NCBI GenBank assembly: GCA_020047875.1
Contig: JAIFNE010000200.1
Span: forward strand, 1 to 6,843
DNA from: Hydrogenophaga sp.
GTDB lineage: Bacteria > Pseudomonadota > Gammaproteobacteria > Burkholderiales > Burkholderiaceae_C
Direction: 5' to 3'
Length of the DNA: 6,843 nucleotides
Shown here: positions 1 to 5,537 of the stretch, piece by piece
Layout of the letters: the number at the start of each line of letters is the position of its first letter
How positions within the stretch are numbered: the first letter of the stretch is position 1
Position numbers and translations under genes: made by a program
Notes under the pieces: generated by a model
Told to the model about the DNA's origin: nothing
Databases searched by the model: none
What the model saw: only the letters and a program-made list of their open reading frames with translations

Positions 1-115
1 TGAGGAAGCGGTCTTGCGCGGCCTGGGGGTCGGTGTTGCTGTCGGCCTTGTCGGTGCGGGTGGTGCTGCCCACGGTGGTACCGAGGGTGCTGAGATCGAG
101 CGGGGCGATGTTCAT
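1..115 (-). CDS. flgD: Flagellar hook assembly scaffold FlgD, N-terminal fragment
   Basis: Only the first 38 codons are present; the gene continues past the left edge. The protein begins MNIAPLDLSTLGTTVG, then a polar Thr/Asp-rich stretch, and at about residues 31-38 reaches PQAAQDRFL. That is the start of the conserved FlgD segment (typically QDxFLKLLVTQLxxQDP). FlgD is the temporary cap on which hook subunits polymerise; it is exported by the flagellar type III apparatus and replaced by the hook-filament junction proteins. The ATG lies 8 nt after the flgC stop, with only a weak purine-rich ribosome site, so translation is probably coupled to flgC. Order flgB-flgC-flgD matches the standard rod/hook operon. 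Identification rests on a short piece plus gene order. Confidence 0.88.
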   Translation of the reverse strand, partial: MNIAPLDLSTLGTTVGSTTRTDKADSNTDPQAAQDRFL

Positions 116-123
116 ATTCGCTT

Positions 124-528
124 TCACTGCCCCATTTGGAGCGTTTTGAGTAGCAGGCTCTTGGCCGTGTTCATGACCTCGACGTTGTTCTGGTACGAGC
201 GCGAGGCCGACATCATGTTGACCATCTCCTCCACCGGGTTCACGTTGGAATGCGTCACATAGCCCTCGGCATCGGCGCTGGGATGGCCCGGGTTGTGCAC
301 GCGGCGCCCGGGCGTCTGGTCTTCGGTGATGTTCTTCACCTTCACGCCCGAGTCGCCGGGCCCGCCCATCGGCACGGTTTCGAACAGCACCTGACGCGCC
401 TTGTAACTCTGCCCATCGGGCCCAGCCACTGCATCGGCGTTGGCCAGGTTGCTGGCCACCACGTTGAGCCGCTGCGCCTGCGAACTGATGGCGCTGCCTG
501 AAACCCCGAAAATCGCGAACATAGACAT
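124..528 (-). CDS. flgC: Flagellar basal-body proximal rod protein FlgC
   Basis: FlgC is one of the proximal rod subunits linking the MS ring to the distal rod; it is exported by the flagellar type III system and assembles in the periplasm. The product is 134 aa, the same length as the enterobacterial protein. The N-terminal rod motif is clear at residues 22-31 (NVVASNLANA), followed by the FlgC-type insertion AVAGPDGQSYKARQ, which distinguishes it from FlgB. The C-terminal helix (about residues 98-134: NPVEEMVNMMSASRSYQNNVE, then NTAKSLLLKTLQMG) is the coiled-coil half of the rod fold. The ATG at 528 was chosen because AAAGGA sits 7 nt upstream and the protein then starts exactly at the family N-terminus. 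The frame stays open upstream to 741, but that extension has no flagellar similarity and reads through an intergenic repeat. flgD follows after 8 nt. Confidence 0.97.
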   Translation of the reverse strand: MSMFAIFGVSGSAISSQAQRLNVVASNLANADAVAGPDGQSYKARQVLFETVPMGGPGDSGVKVKNITEDQTPGRRVHNPGHPSADAEGYVTHSNVNPVEEMVNMMSASRSYQNNVEVMNTAKSLLLKTLQMGQ

Positions 529-642
529 AACAAATCCTTTCAGATGCGGCCTGCGCCAGCATGCAAGGGCGCCGAGTGAAACATGCCCGAGCGGCACTGA
601 CCTGCCCAGCGCGCAATGCCCGCTCCAGCAAACACCGCAGAA

Positions 643-667
643 CCGCCCTTCGACAAGCTCAGGACGG
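643..667. repeat. REP-like palindromic repeat between flgB and flgC
   Basis: A 25-bp imperfect palindrome: CCGCCCT (643-649) pairs with AGGACGG (661-667) with one central C-A mismatch, around the loop TCGACAAGCTC. The core TTCGACAAGCTCAGG is, from memory, a very common dispersed extragenic repeat in proteobacterial genomes, recognisable in translated databases by strings such as PELVEG and LSLSKG; the minus-strand frame here shows RPELVEG. Only one copy is seen in this window, so the repeat status comes from recognition rather than from internal repetition. It sits inside the 202-bp gap between flgB and flgC. It is not followed by a T-run on either strand, so it is not a classical terminator, but the hairpin would form in the flgBC transcript. 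Confidence 0.7.
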
Positions 668-730
668 GCCTCAGGTGTTGCCCCCTTCCAGGGTGGGTAA
701 CGTCGCAGACGGCGCGGGGGGTAGCCATAT

Positions 731-1135
731 CTACTGCCCACTGATCGCGGTGAGCATCGTCTTCACATGCCCGTTGATGAAGCGCAGCGTGGACTCGTAG
801 CGAATGCTGTTGTCCACAAAGTTGGCGCGCTCGCGGTCCAGATCGACCGAGTTGCCGTCCTGGGCCGGCTGGGTCTGCACCGTGTAAGCCATGCTGGCTG
901 ATGCAGCCGTGCCACGACTGCCCAAGCGCATGTGGCCAGCGTCGGTGAGTGCGGGCATGCCAGCCTGCGCCCCCCCGGTGGCTTTTTGCAGCGCGGCGGT
1001 GAAATCGAAATCGCGCGCCACGAAACCGGGCGTGTCGGCGTTGGCGATGTTGCTGGCAATCACCTGCTGGCGCTGCGAGCGCAGCAGCAGCGACTGGCTG
1101 TGAAAGTCCAGGCGGGCAGTCATCTGTTCCAGCAT
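731..1135 (-). CDS. flgB: Flagellar basal-body proximal rod protein FlgB
   Basis: FlgB is a proximal rod subunit, exported by the flagellar type III system to form the base of the periplasmic drive shaft together with FlgC, FlgF and FliE. The product is 134 aa (E. coli FlgB is about 138). The signature rod motif ASNIANADTPGFVARD lies at residues 27-42, and the C-terminal helix is at about residues 99-134 (DLDRERANFVDNSIRYEST, then RFINGHVKTML). The middle segment is Ala/Gly-rich and less conserved, as usual. The ATG at 1135 is preceded by GAGGTG 3-4 nt upstream, a good ribosome site; longer in-frame extensions to 1261 cross the divergent promoter region and are unlikely. It is the first gene of the minus-strand flgBCD operon and is divergent from flgA. 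Confidence 0.97.
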   Translation of the reverse strand: MLEQMTARLDFHSQSLLLRSQRQQVIASNIANADTPGFVARDFDFTAALQKATGGAQAGMPALTDAGHMRLGSRGTAASASMAYTVQTQPAQDGNSVDLDRERANFVDNSIRYESTLRFINGHVKTMLTAISGQ

Positions 1136-1213
1136 GGTCACCTCGGCGCGTTGATTGAAACAAGCGGTGAGGCGGGCGGCACTGGGGCGGCGCGGTTCAC
1201 CGGGCTGAAAGCG

Positions 1214-1240
1214 AGTATGGGAAAACTTGAGCCCTGGCAA
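1214..1240 (-). promoter_or_regulatory. Possible sigma-70 promoter for flgBCD
   Basis: On the minus strand, TTGCCA (1240-1235, 4 of 6 to the -35 consensus) and CATACT (1219-1214, 4 of 6 to the -10) are separated by 15 bp, which is short for sigma-70. The -35 end touches the candidate FlhDC box, the arrangement expected for a class II flagellar promoter where the activator compensates for a poor core promoter. It would give a leader of roughly 70-75 nt before flgB. This is a weak match, supported mainly by its position. Confidence 0.3.
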
Positions 1241-1282
1241 TGGCACGAACAAGCGCCGCATTCCGTGGCTATTCGCTCCTTT
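1239..1282. promoter_or_regulatory. Candidate FlhDC-binding box between flgB and flgA
   Basis: Two inverted 16-bp half-sites face each other across 12 bp. The left one reads AATGGCACGAACAAGC (1239-1254). The right one, on the minus strand (1282-1267), reads AAAGGAGCGAATAGCC. They agree with each other at 12 of 16 positions (pattern AAnGGnnCGAAnAnnC with extra purine matches) and resemble the enterobacterial FlhDC half-site, roughly AAYGSNNNAAATARCG, with a 10-12 bp spacer. The site is about 100-150 bp upstream of both flgB and flgA start codons, the place where FlhD4C2 acts on the same divergent pair in E. coli and Salmonella. The sequence pattern is seen; binding is inferred. Confidence 0.68.
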
Positions 1283-1307
1283 GCGCAGCAGGCCCGGCTC
1301 CTACAGT
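1280..1307 (+). promoter_or_regulatory. Possible sigma-70 promoter for flgA
   Basis: TTTGCG (1280-1285) and TACAGT (1302-1307, 4 of 6 to the -10 consensus) are 16 bp apart. The -35 element overlaps the right half of the candidate FlhDC box, as expected for a FlhDC-activated class II promoter. The resulting leader of about 65 nt would contain the strong hairpin at 1328-1352. The elements themselves are weak, so this rests mostly on geometry. Confidence 0.27.
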
Positions 1308-1327
1308 CGGTGCTTGAAACCTGCCTT

Positions 1328-1352
1328 GCCGGTGTGGCGTTTGCCCACCGGC
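1328..1352 (+). other. Strong hairpin in the flgA 5' leader
   Basis: GCCGGTG (1328-1334) pairs perfectly with CACCGGC (1346-1352), and inside it GGC (1336-1338) pairs with GCC (1343-1345), leaving one bulged T at 1335 and a GTTT tetraloop. This is a 10-bp, almost all G-C stem, ending 14 nt before the flgA ribosome site (AGGAG, 1367-1371). No T-run follows on either strand, so it is not a standard intrinsic terminator. It could protect the mRNA 5' end or modulate flgA translation; the function is unknown. Confidence 0.55.
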
Positions 1353-1378
1353 CACCCGGCCCCCACAGGAGATGCGCG

Positions 1379-2197
1379 ATGCGCCCCTTGCCCAGCGAAC
1401 CTTCCCGCGACCTGCCCCGTGCTCATCCCCGCAGCCTGCCGCGCCCACGGCACCAGCCGGCTGCCTGGAAGCTGCTGCTCATGTTCCTGCTGTTGCTTGG
1501 CAGTCTGCTGGTGATGGCCAAGACACAGGCCGCCGAGCCGGGTGGCTCTGCTGGCGACAGCGCCAAGCTGGAGCAGGTGGCGCGTGACTTTTTGCAGCCC
1601 AGCGTGGCCTCGGCCATCGGCCAGAGCGCCGAGTTGCCGCTGCGCGCCGAGTTGCTGGTCGGCGCACTGGACTCCCGGCTGCGCCTGGCGCCCTGCGCGC
1701 GGGTCGAGCCGCACCTGCCCGCTGGCACCCGGCTCTGGGGCCGGGCCCGGGTTGGCCTGCGCTGCGTCGACGGCCCCACCCGCTGGAATGTGTTTCTGCC
1801 GGTCACCGTGAAGGCCTGGGGCCCGGCCTGGGTGCTCAAGCGCCCGGTGTCCGCCGGCGAGTTACTGACTCAAGAAGACGCTGAGATGGCCGAAGTGGAT
1901 TGGGCCGAACAGTCGGCATCGGTGCTGGCCAACCCTGCCCTGTGGGTCGGCCAGCAAGCCGCCTACACACTGCAGCCCGGTCAGGCGCTGCGCCAGCACA
2001 TGGTGCGCGCCACCCAGGCGTTTTCTGCGGGCTCGCAGGTCCGCGTGACCCAGTCGGGCGCGGGCTTTCAGGTGGTGGTGACCGGGCAGGCGCTGTCCAG
2101 CGGCATGGTCGGCCAAGTCACCCGGGTGCGGCTGCCCAGCGGCAAGGTGGTGACCGGTCTGGTGCGCGACGGCCAGACGGTCGAACTGGCGCTGTGA
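1379..2197 (+). CDS. flgA: Flagellar P-ring assembly chaperone FlgA
   Basis: FlgA is a periplasmic chaperone needed to assemble FlgI into the P ring around the rod. The 272-aa product is longer than E. coli FlgA (219 aa), mainly because of a long basic N-terminus. Residues 1-31 are Arg/Pro-rich and precede a hydrophobic core (about 32-46, LLLMFLLLLGSLLVM), with probable Sec cleavage near AKTQA-AE (51-52). Two cysteines at 106 and 129 lie where FlgA proteins carry a likely disulfide pair. The SAF-type C-terminal domain covers about 152-272 and contains VLKRPVSAGELLTQEDAE and the terminal VRLPSGKVVTGLVRDGQTVEL. The ATG at 1379 has AGGAG 7 nt upstream. A competing ATG at 1372 abuts that site and is out of frame. 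The gene is divergent from flgB and followed by flgM, the flgAMN arrangement. Confidence 0.94.
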   Translation: MRPLPSEPSRDLPRAHPRSLPRPRHQPAAWKLLLMFLLLLGSLLVMAKTQAAEPGGSAGDSAKLEQVARDFLQPSVASAIGQSAELPLRAELLVGALDSRLRLAPCARVEPHLPAGTRLWGRARVGLRCVDGPTRWNVFLPVTVKAWGPAWVLKRPVSAGELLTQEDAEMAEVDWAEQSASVLANPALWVGQQAAYTLQPGQALRQHMVRATQAFSAGSQVRVTQSGAGFQVVVTGQALSSGMVGQVTRVRLPSGKVVTGLVRDGQTVELAL

Positions 2198-2264
2198 CAG
2201 CCCCCAACAGCGCGCCCAGGCCTCACAAGCACGATCACCGTGACACATTCAACAAAAAAGGGCT

Positions 2265-2291
2265 TAAGTCGCCGACCTTTTAGGCCGATAG
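2265..2291 (+). promoter_or_regulatory. Sigma-28 (FliA) promoter for flgM-flgN
   Basis: TAAGTCGC (2265-2272), 11 bp, then GCCGATAG (2284-2291). The consensus is TAAAGTTT, 11 bp, GCCGATAA: the -10 matches 7 of 8 bases, the spacer is exact, and the -35 keeps the TAA start. Transcription would begin near 2298, about 35 nt before the flgM ATG. This gives flgM and the flgN-like gene a late (class III) promoter in addition to read-through from flgA, the dual control known for flgM in enteric bacteria. Confidence 0.85.
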
Positions 2292-2301
2292 TCTTTCCAC
2301 A

Positions 2302-2321
2302 AGGCCCCAGCTTCGGGGTTT
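2302..2321 (+). other. Small hairpin next to the flgM ribosome-binding site
   Basis: CCCC (2305-2308) pairs with GGGG (2315-2318) around AGCTTC. The stem can be extended by two G-T wobble pairs and one A-T pair to 2302-2321. It ends immediately before GGAG (2322-2325), the flgM ribosome site, so it could modulate flgM translation. It is short, partly wobble-paired and has no supporting comparison. Confidence 0.3.
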
Positions 2322-2331
2322 GGAGAGCGTC

Positions 2332-2670
2332 ATGAAAATCGAATCATCCCCAGATTCCTACATCGGGTCCGTTGCCGGTGGTCCGCAAAAAGCGGCGCCA
2401 ACACCTGCCGCGGGCGCAGAAAACGGCGCCGCAGCGGTAGCCGGCGCCAGTGCGCCAGCCAAGCCGCAACCGGGCGTCACGGTCACGCTGTCGTCAGCCA
2501 GCCAAGCGGTGTCTGCCGCTGGCGGCGGCGGCAGCGATGTGTTTAACACTCAGAAGGTCGAGGCCATGAAGCTCTCGATTGCCGACGGCAGCTTCAAGGC
2601 CAACCCGGAAGCGATCGCCGACAAAATGCTGTCCAACGCCGCCGAAATGATGGGCAGCGCGCGCGGCTGA
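2332..2670 (+). CDS. flgM: Anti-sigma-28 factor FlgM
   Basis: FlgM binds and inhibits the flagellar sigma factor FliA until the hook-basal body is finished, and is then exported, freeing sigma-28 for late genes. The product is 112 aa, slightly longer than E. coli FlgM (97 aa). Residues 1-10 (MKIESSPDSY) begin as FlgM proteins do. Residues 15-68 form a low-complexity Ala/Gly/Pro linker, fitting the family's disordered N-terminal half. The conserved sigma-binding helices fill residues 74-108: TQKVEAMKLSIADGSFKANP, then EAIADKMLSNAAEMMG. I chose the ATG at 2332 because GGAGAG lies 5-10 nt upstream; a TTG start at 2320 would place the ribosome site inside the gene. It is preceded by a sigma-28 promoter, so FliA activates its own inhibitor. 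The flgN-like gene follows after 31 nt. Confidence 0.95.
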   Translation: MKIESSPDSYIGSVAGGPQKAAPTPAAGAENGAAAVAGASAPAKPQPGVTVTLSSASQAVSAAGGGGSDVFNTQKVEAMKLSIADGSFKANPEAIADKMLSNAAEMMGSARG

Positions 2671-2701
2671 CCCTGCATTTCCGCTTTAACGAGCCACCAC
2701 C

Positions 2702-3082
2702 ATGCAAGCCCCCGCCAAGCCCGTCACGCCCTCGCATCCCTGGATCGGCCAGCTGCAATCGGGCCTGGACACTCTGGCGGCTGCGCTGCTGCGCGGCGAC
2801 GCCAGCGGCACCGAACGCGCCAGCGGGGCACTGCAGGTGATTTTTCAGCGCGCGCCGAAGCCTGCCGAGCTGGCAGACGCCGGGGAAGCCTTACGCTCCG
2901 ACCTGCTGCAAGCCGCTCGCCGTTTCGCGCAGCTGCGCCAAGCTGTACTGCGCAACGCCAGCCAGAGCCAGCGCGCTGTGCACAGCCTGCTCCCGCAGGC
3001 CAAATCGGCAACCTACGGCCGCCAGATCGGCCCGCCCCAATCGTCAACTGGTGGCGCAGGCCGCAGCTTCGCACGAGCTTGA
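2702..3082 (+). CDS. flgN: FlgN-like flagellar export chaperone
   Basis: In other bacteria FlgN is a small cytoplasmic chaperone that escorts the hook-filament junction proteins FlgK and FlgL to the export gate. This 126-aa protein has the size and make-up of that family. It has no signal peptide, a helical Ala/Leu/Gln/Arg-rich body (about residues 13-96, including LQSGLDTLAAALLRGD and LRSDLLQAARRFAQLRQAVLR) and a flexible Gly/Ser/Arg-rich tail (102-126). Sequence motifs specific to FlgN are weak, so the name relies mainly on its place directly after flgM, as in flgMN operons. The ATG at 2702 has no good ribosome site (upstream is TTAACGAGCCACCACC), so expression may depend on coupling to flgM, 31 nt away. 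It is probably transcribed from the sigma-28 promoter ahead of flgM. A generic conserved small flagellar protein is the alternative. Confidence 0.66.
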   Translation: MQAPAKPVTPSHPWIGQLQSGLDTLAAALLRGDASGTERASGALQVIFQRAPKPAELADAGEALRSDLLQAARRFAQLRQAVLRNASQSQRAVHSLLPQAKSATYGRQIGPPQSSTGGAGRSFARA

Positions 3083-3339
3083 ACTGGCAACAACGCCCGG
3101 TTCCGCCTGTTTGAGCGGCAGGTGATAGCGCCGAACAGCGGCACCGTATAACAGCGCCATCCAGCAGCGCTGAAAAGTACCTCTCCACAACCGCACCCAA
3201 CAGCAGCGCCCAGCTTCAGGCGCGGCGTCAACGGTGTGAAATGCGGCTGGAAAAGCCCGCCACAATCGCTTTTGGCCTGCGCTGGGTGCGCCAGAATCGT
3301 GCTCTGGTTTTCATCACCAACGCACAGCGCCTCACCACC
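3083..3339. other. Gene-free gap between flgN and pseB
   Basis: No plausible gene lies in these 257 bases. A 6-bp inverted repeat (CAGCGC 3152-3157 with GCGCTG 3167-3172) is the best hairpin, but it is not followed by a T-run, so there is no convincing intrinsic terminator for the flg operon. Possible -10 elements for the pse operon are TATAAC (3147-3152) and CAGAAT (3292-3297); TTGGCC (3272-3277) is only 14 bp from the latter, and the former has no good -35. The pseB promoter is therefore unresolved, and read-through from flgMN is possible. Confidence 0.4.
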
Positions 3340-4338
3340 ATGCTGAAGAATTCCACCCTGCTCATCACCGGTGGCACCGGCTCGTTTGGCCACACCTTTG
3401 TGCCCATGACCCTGGCGCGCTACAACCCACGCAAGCTCATCATCTTCTCGCGCGACGAGATGAAGCAGTGGGAGATGGCCAAGCTGTTCCAGGGCGATGA
3501 ACGGGTGCGCTTTTTCATCGGCGATGTGCGCGACCGCGAGCGCATGTACCGCGCGCTCGACGGGGTGGACTATGTGGTGCACGCCGCCGCCACCAAGATC
3601 GTGCCCACCGCCGAATACAACCCGTTCGAGTGTGTGAAGACCAACATCATCGGCGCGATGAACCTGATCGATGCCTGCATCGACACCAACGTCAAGGGCG
3701 TGGTGGCCCTGTCCACCGACAAGGCGAGTAGCCCGGTGAACCTGTATGGTGCCACCAAGCTCGCCTCCGACAAGCTGTTTGTGGCGGGCAACTCCTACGC
3801 GGGTGGCAACGGCTGTAGGTTTTCGGTGGTGCGTTACGGCAATGTGATGGGCTCGCGCGGCTCGGTCATCCCGTTCTTTCTCACCCAAAAGGGCAAGGGC
3901 TCGCTGCCGGTGACCGACGACCGCATGACGCGCTTCATGATCACGCTGGAGCAAGGCGTGGAACTGGTCTGGCACGCCTTTGAAGACATGGAGGGCGGCG
4001 AGATTTATGTGAAAAAGATTCCTTCGATGAAGGTGACCGACATTGCGGCGGCTGTCGATCCGCAAGCAAAGCACGAGATCGTGGGTATCCGCCCCGGTGA
4101 AAAACTGCACGAGCAGATGATCAGCCCGGAGGACGCGCACTACACCTACGAGTACCCCGAACACTTCAAAATTCTGCCGGCCATCCACAGCTGGCACGAA
4201 GACTTCAAGCGCATCAAGGACGGCAAGCGCGTGCCCGAGGGCTTCACCTACGCCAGCGACAGCAACACCGAGTGGATGGACGTGCCAGCCTTGCAAACCT
4301 GGATTGCACAGCACCAAGACAAGATCGGTCGCCTCTGA
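3340..4338 (+). CDS. pseB: UDP-N-acetylglucosamine 4,6-dehydratase (inverting) PseB
   Basis: PseB starts pseudaminic acid synthesis: it removes water across C4-C6 of UDP-GlcNAc and inverts C5, giving the 4-keto-6-deoxy-L-arabino sugar, in the cytoplasm with bound NADP. The 332-aa length matches the family (about 330). It is an extended short-chain dehydrogenase: dinucleotide-binding GGTGSFG at 11-17, SRDE at 37-40 (the FlaA1/PseB subgroup), GDVRD at 61-65 and HAAATKIVP at 81-89. The active site includes STDK (125-128) and Y136-GAT-K140. RPGEKLHEQMI, near two-thirds along, is also typical. The start at 3340 fits the family N-terminus (MLKNSTLLITGG); an in-frame ATG at 3241 would add 33 unrelated residues. 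Neither start has a clear ribosome site. It is the first gene of the pse operon, 257 bp after the flgN-like gene. Polysaccharide-type dehydratases (CapD) are the nearest alternative, but gene order favours PseB. Confidence 0.95.
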   Translation: MLKNSTLLITGGTGSFGHTFVPMTLARYNPRKLIIFSRDEMKQWEMAKLFQGDERVRFFIGDVRDRERMYRALDGVDYVVHAAATKIVPTAEYNPFECVKTNIIGAMNLIDACIDTNVKGVVALSTDKASSPVNLYGATKLASDKLFVAGNSYAGGNGCRFSVVRYGNVMGSRGSVIPFFLTQKGKGSLPVTDDRMTRFMITLEQGVELVWHAFEDMEGGEIYVKKIPSMKVTDIAAAVDPQAKHEIVGIRPGEKLHEQMISPEDAHYTYEYPEHFKILPAIHSWHEDFKRIKDGKRVPEGFTYASDSNTEWMDVPALQTWIAQHQDKIGRL

Positions 4339-4355
4339 GACCAGCGCCGCTCACC

Positions 4356-5537
4356 ATGAAGACCATTCCCTACGCCACCCAGTCCATCGACGAGACCGAT
4401 CTGCAGGCGGTCCAGGAGGTCCTCACCTCAGGCTGGCTGACCCAGGGGCCCGCTGGCCCGCGGTTCGAGCAGGCCTTTGCAGAGCGACACGCTGTGGCCC
4501 ATGCGGTGAGCGTCAGCAACGCCACAGCGGGCCTGCACATTGCGTGCCTGGCGCTGGGCGCGGGTGTGGGCAAGACGGTGTGGACCAGCCCGATCAGCTT
4601 TGTTGCCTCGGCCAACTGCGCGCTGTATTGCGGCGCCGATGTCGATTTTGTGGACATCGACCCCGTCACCCGCAACATGAGCGTGGCGGCTCTCACCACC
4701 AAACTCGAACAAGCCGAGCGCAGCGGCCAGCTGCCCACCATCGTGATTCCGGTGCACTTCGCCGGCCTGCCCTGCGACCTTGCCCCGATGCGCGCGCTGG
4801 CCGACCGCCATGGTTTCAAGCTGCTGGAAGATGCGTCGCACGCGGTGGGCGCGAGCTACCAGGGCCAGCCCATCGGCAGCCGCTACGCCGACGCCAGCGT
4901 CTTCAGCTTTCACCCGGTCAAGATCATCACCACCGGCGAAGGCGGCATGGTCACCACCCAGAACGCCGCCACCTCACGCCAGCTGCAATTGCTGCGCTCG
5001 CACGGCATCACCCGCGACGCTGGAGACATGCTGCTGAATGCGCCGCCGCCCGGCCCGTGGTACTACGAACAAGCCACGCTGGGCTTCAACTACCGCATGA
5101 CCGACATCCAGGCGGCACTGGGGCACTCGCAACTGCAGCGGCTGGACGCGTTTCACACCGCGCGCGAACGCCTGGCCGACCGCTACGACCACCTGCTGGC
5201 TGGCCTGCCGCTGAAGCTGCCCGCCCGCGCGCCCAGCGCGGGCTCGCTGGCCCGATCGGCTTGGCACCTGTACGCGGTTGAAGTGGTTCCAGGCGACCGT
5301 GTGGCCGCTCGCAATGTGGTGTTCCAACGCCTGCGGGACGCAAACATTGCCGCGAACGTGCACTACATCCCCATCCACACACAACCGTTCTACCAGGCGC
5401 GCGGCTTCCAGGCCGGCCAGTTCCCGGCGGCCGAAGCGTACTATGCCCGCGCCCTCTCGCTGCCCCTGTTTCCCACGCTGACCGACGAACAGCAAGACCA
5501 TGTGGTCACCGCGCTGGGGGAGGCGCTGCGCGCATGA
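4356..5537 (+). CDS. pseC: UDP-4-amino-4,6-dideoxy-sugar aminotransferase PseC
   Basis: PseC is a PLP enzyme that transfers an amino group (from glutamate in characterised homologues) to C4 of the PseB product, giving UDP-4-amino-4,6-dideoxy-beta-L-AltNAc. The 393-aa protein is of the DegT/DnrJ/EryC1/StrS class. It begins with IPYATQSIDETDL and the SGWLTQGP motif (25-32), which is typical of PseC. SNATAGLHIA (54-63) would form the PLP phosphate site, LLEDASHAVG (156-165) carries the Asp (D159) that contacts the pyridine nitrogen, and FHPVKIITTGEGG (185-197) holds the Schiff-base lysine K189. GFNYRMTDIQAALG is the usual C-terminal-half motif. The ATG at 4356 fits the family N-terminus and lies 17 nt after pseB. 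The stop overlaps the next start as ATGA, indicating translational coupling. I see no missing catalytic residue. Confidence 0.95.
   Translation: MKTIPYATQSIDETDLQAVQEVLTSGWLTQGPAGPRFEQAFAERHAVAHAVSVSNATAGLHIACLALGAGVGKTVWTSPISFVASANCALYCGADVDFVDIDPVTRNMSVAALTTKLEQAERSGQLPTIVIPVHFAGLPCDLAPMRALADRHGFKLLEDASHAVGASYQGQPIGSRYADASVFSFHPVKIITTGEGGMVTTQNAATSRQLQLLRSHGITRDAGDMLLNAPPPGPWYYEQATLGFNYRMTDIQAALGHSQLQRLDAFHTARERLADRYDHLLAGLPLKLPARAPSAGSLARSAWHLYAVEVVPGDRVAARNVVFQRLRDANIAANVHYIPIHTQPFYQARGFQAGQFPAAEAYYARALSLPLFPTLTDEQQDHVVTALGEALRA

Noticed and set aside
1241..1256. TGGCACG resembling the -24 element of a sigma-54 promoter upstream of flgA
   Set aside because: The bases that should form the -12 TTGC element are AGCG at the required spacing, so the pair is not complete. 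The same bases fit the FlhDC-like half-site better.
932..1378. Possible N-terminal extension of flgA across the divergent region and flgB
   Set aside because: The frame is open, but it runs antisense to flgB and through the control region. The ATG at 1379 has a proper ribosome site and is followed by a signal peptide.
3111..3137. GCCGAACA as a possible sigma-28 -10 element upstream of pseB
   Set aside because: It matches 6 of 8 bases, but the -35 position with 11-bp spacing (TTGAGCGG) matches only about 3 of 8, so it is not a supportable promoter.
3152..3172. Inverted repeat CAGCGC/GCGCTG as a terminator for the flg operon
   Set aside because: The stem is only 6 bp with a 9-nt loop and is followed by GAAAAGTAC rather than a T-run.
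3013..4317. Long minus-strand open frame (434 codons) opposite pseB
   Set aside because: It lies fully opposite a well-identified gene, is His/Val/Gly-rich in the way of antisense shadows of GC-rich genes, and shows no recognisable domain.
4304..5281. Plus-strand 325-codon frame overlapping pseC
   Set aside because: It is an out-of-frame shadow of pseC, extremely rich in Arg, Ala, Gly and His and without any motif.
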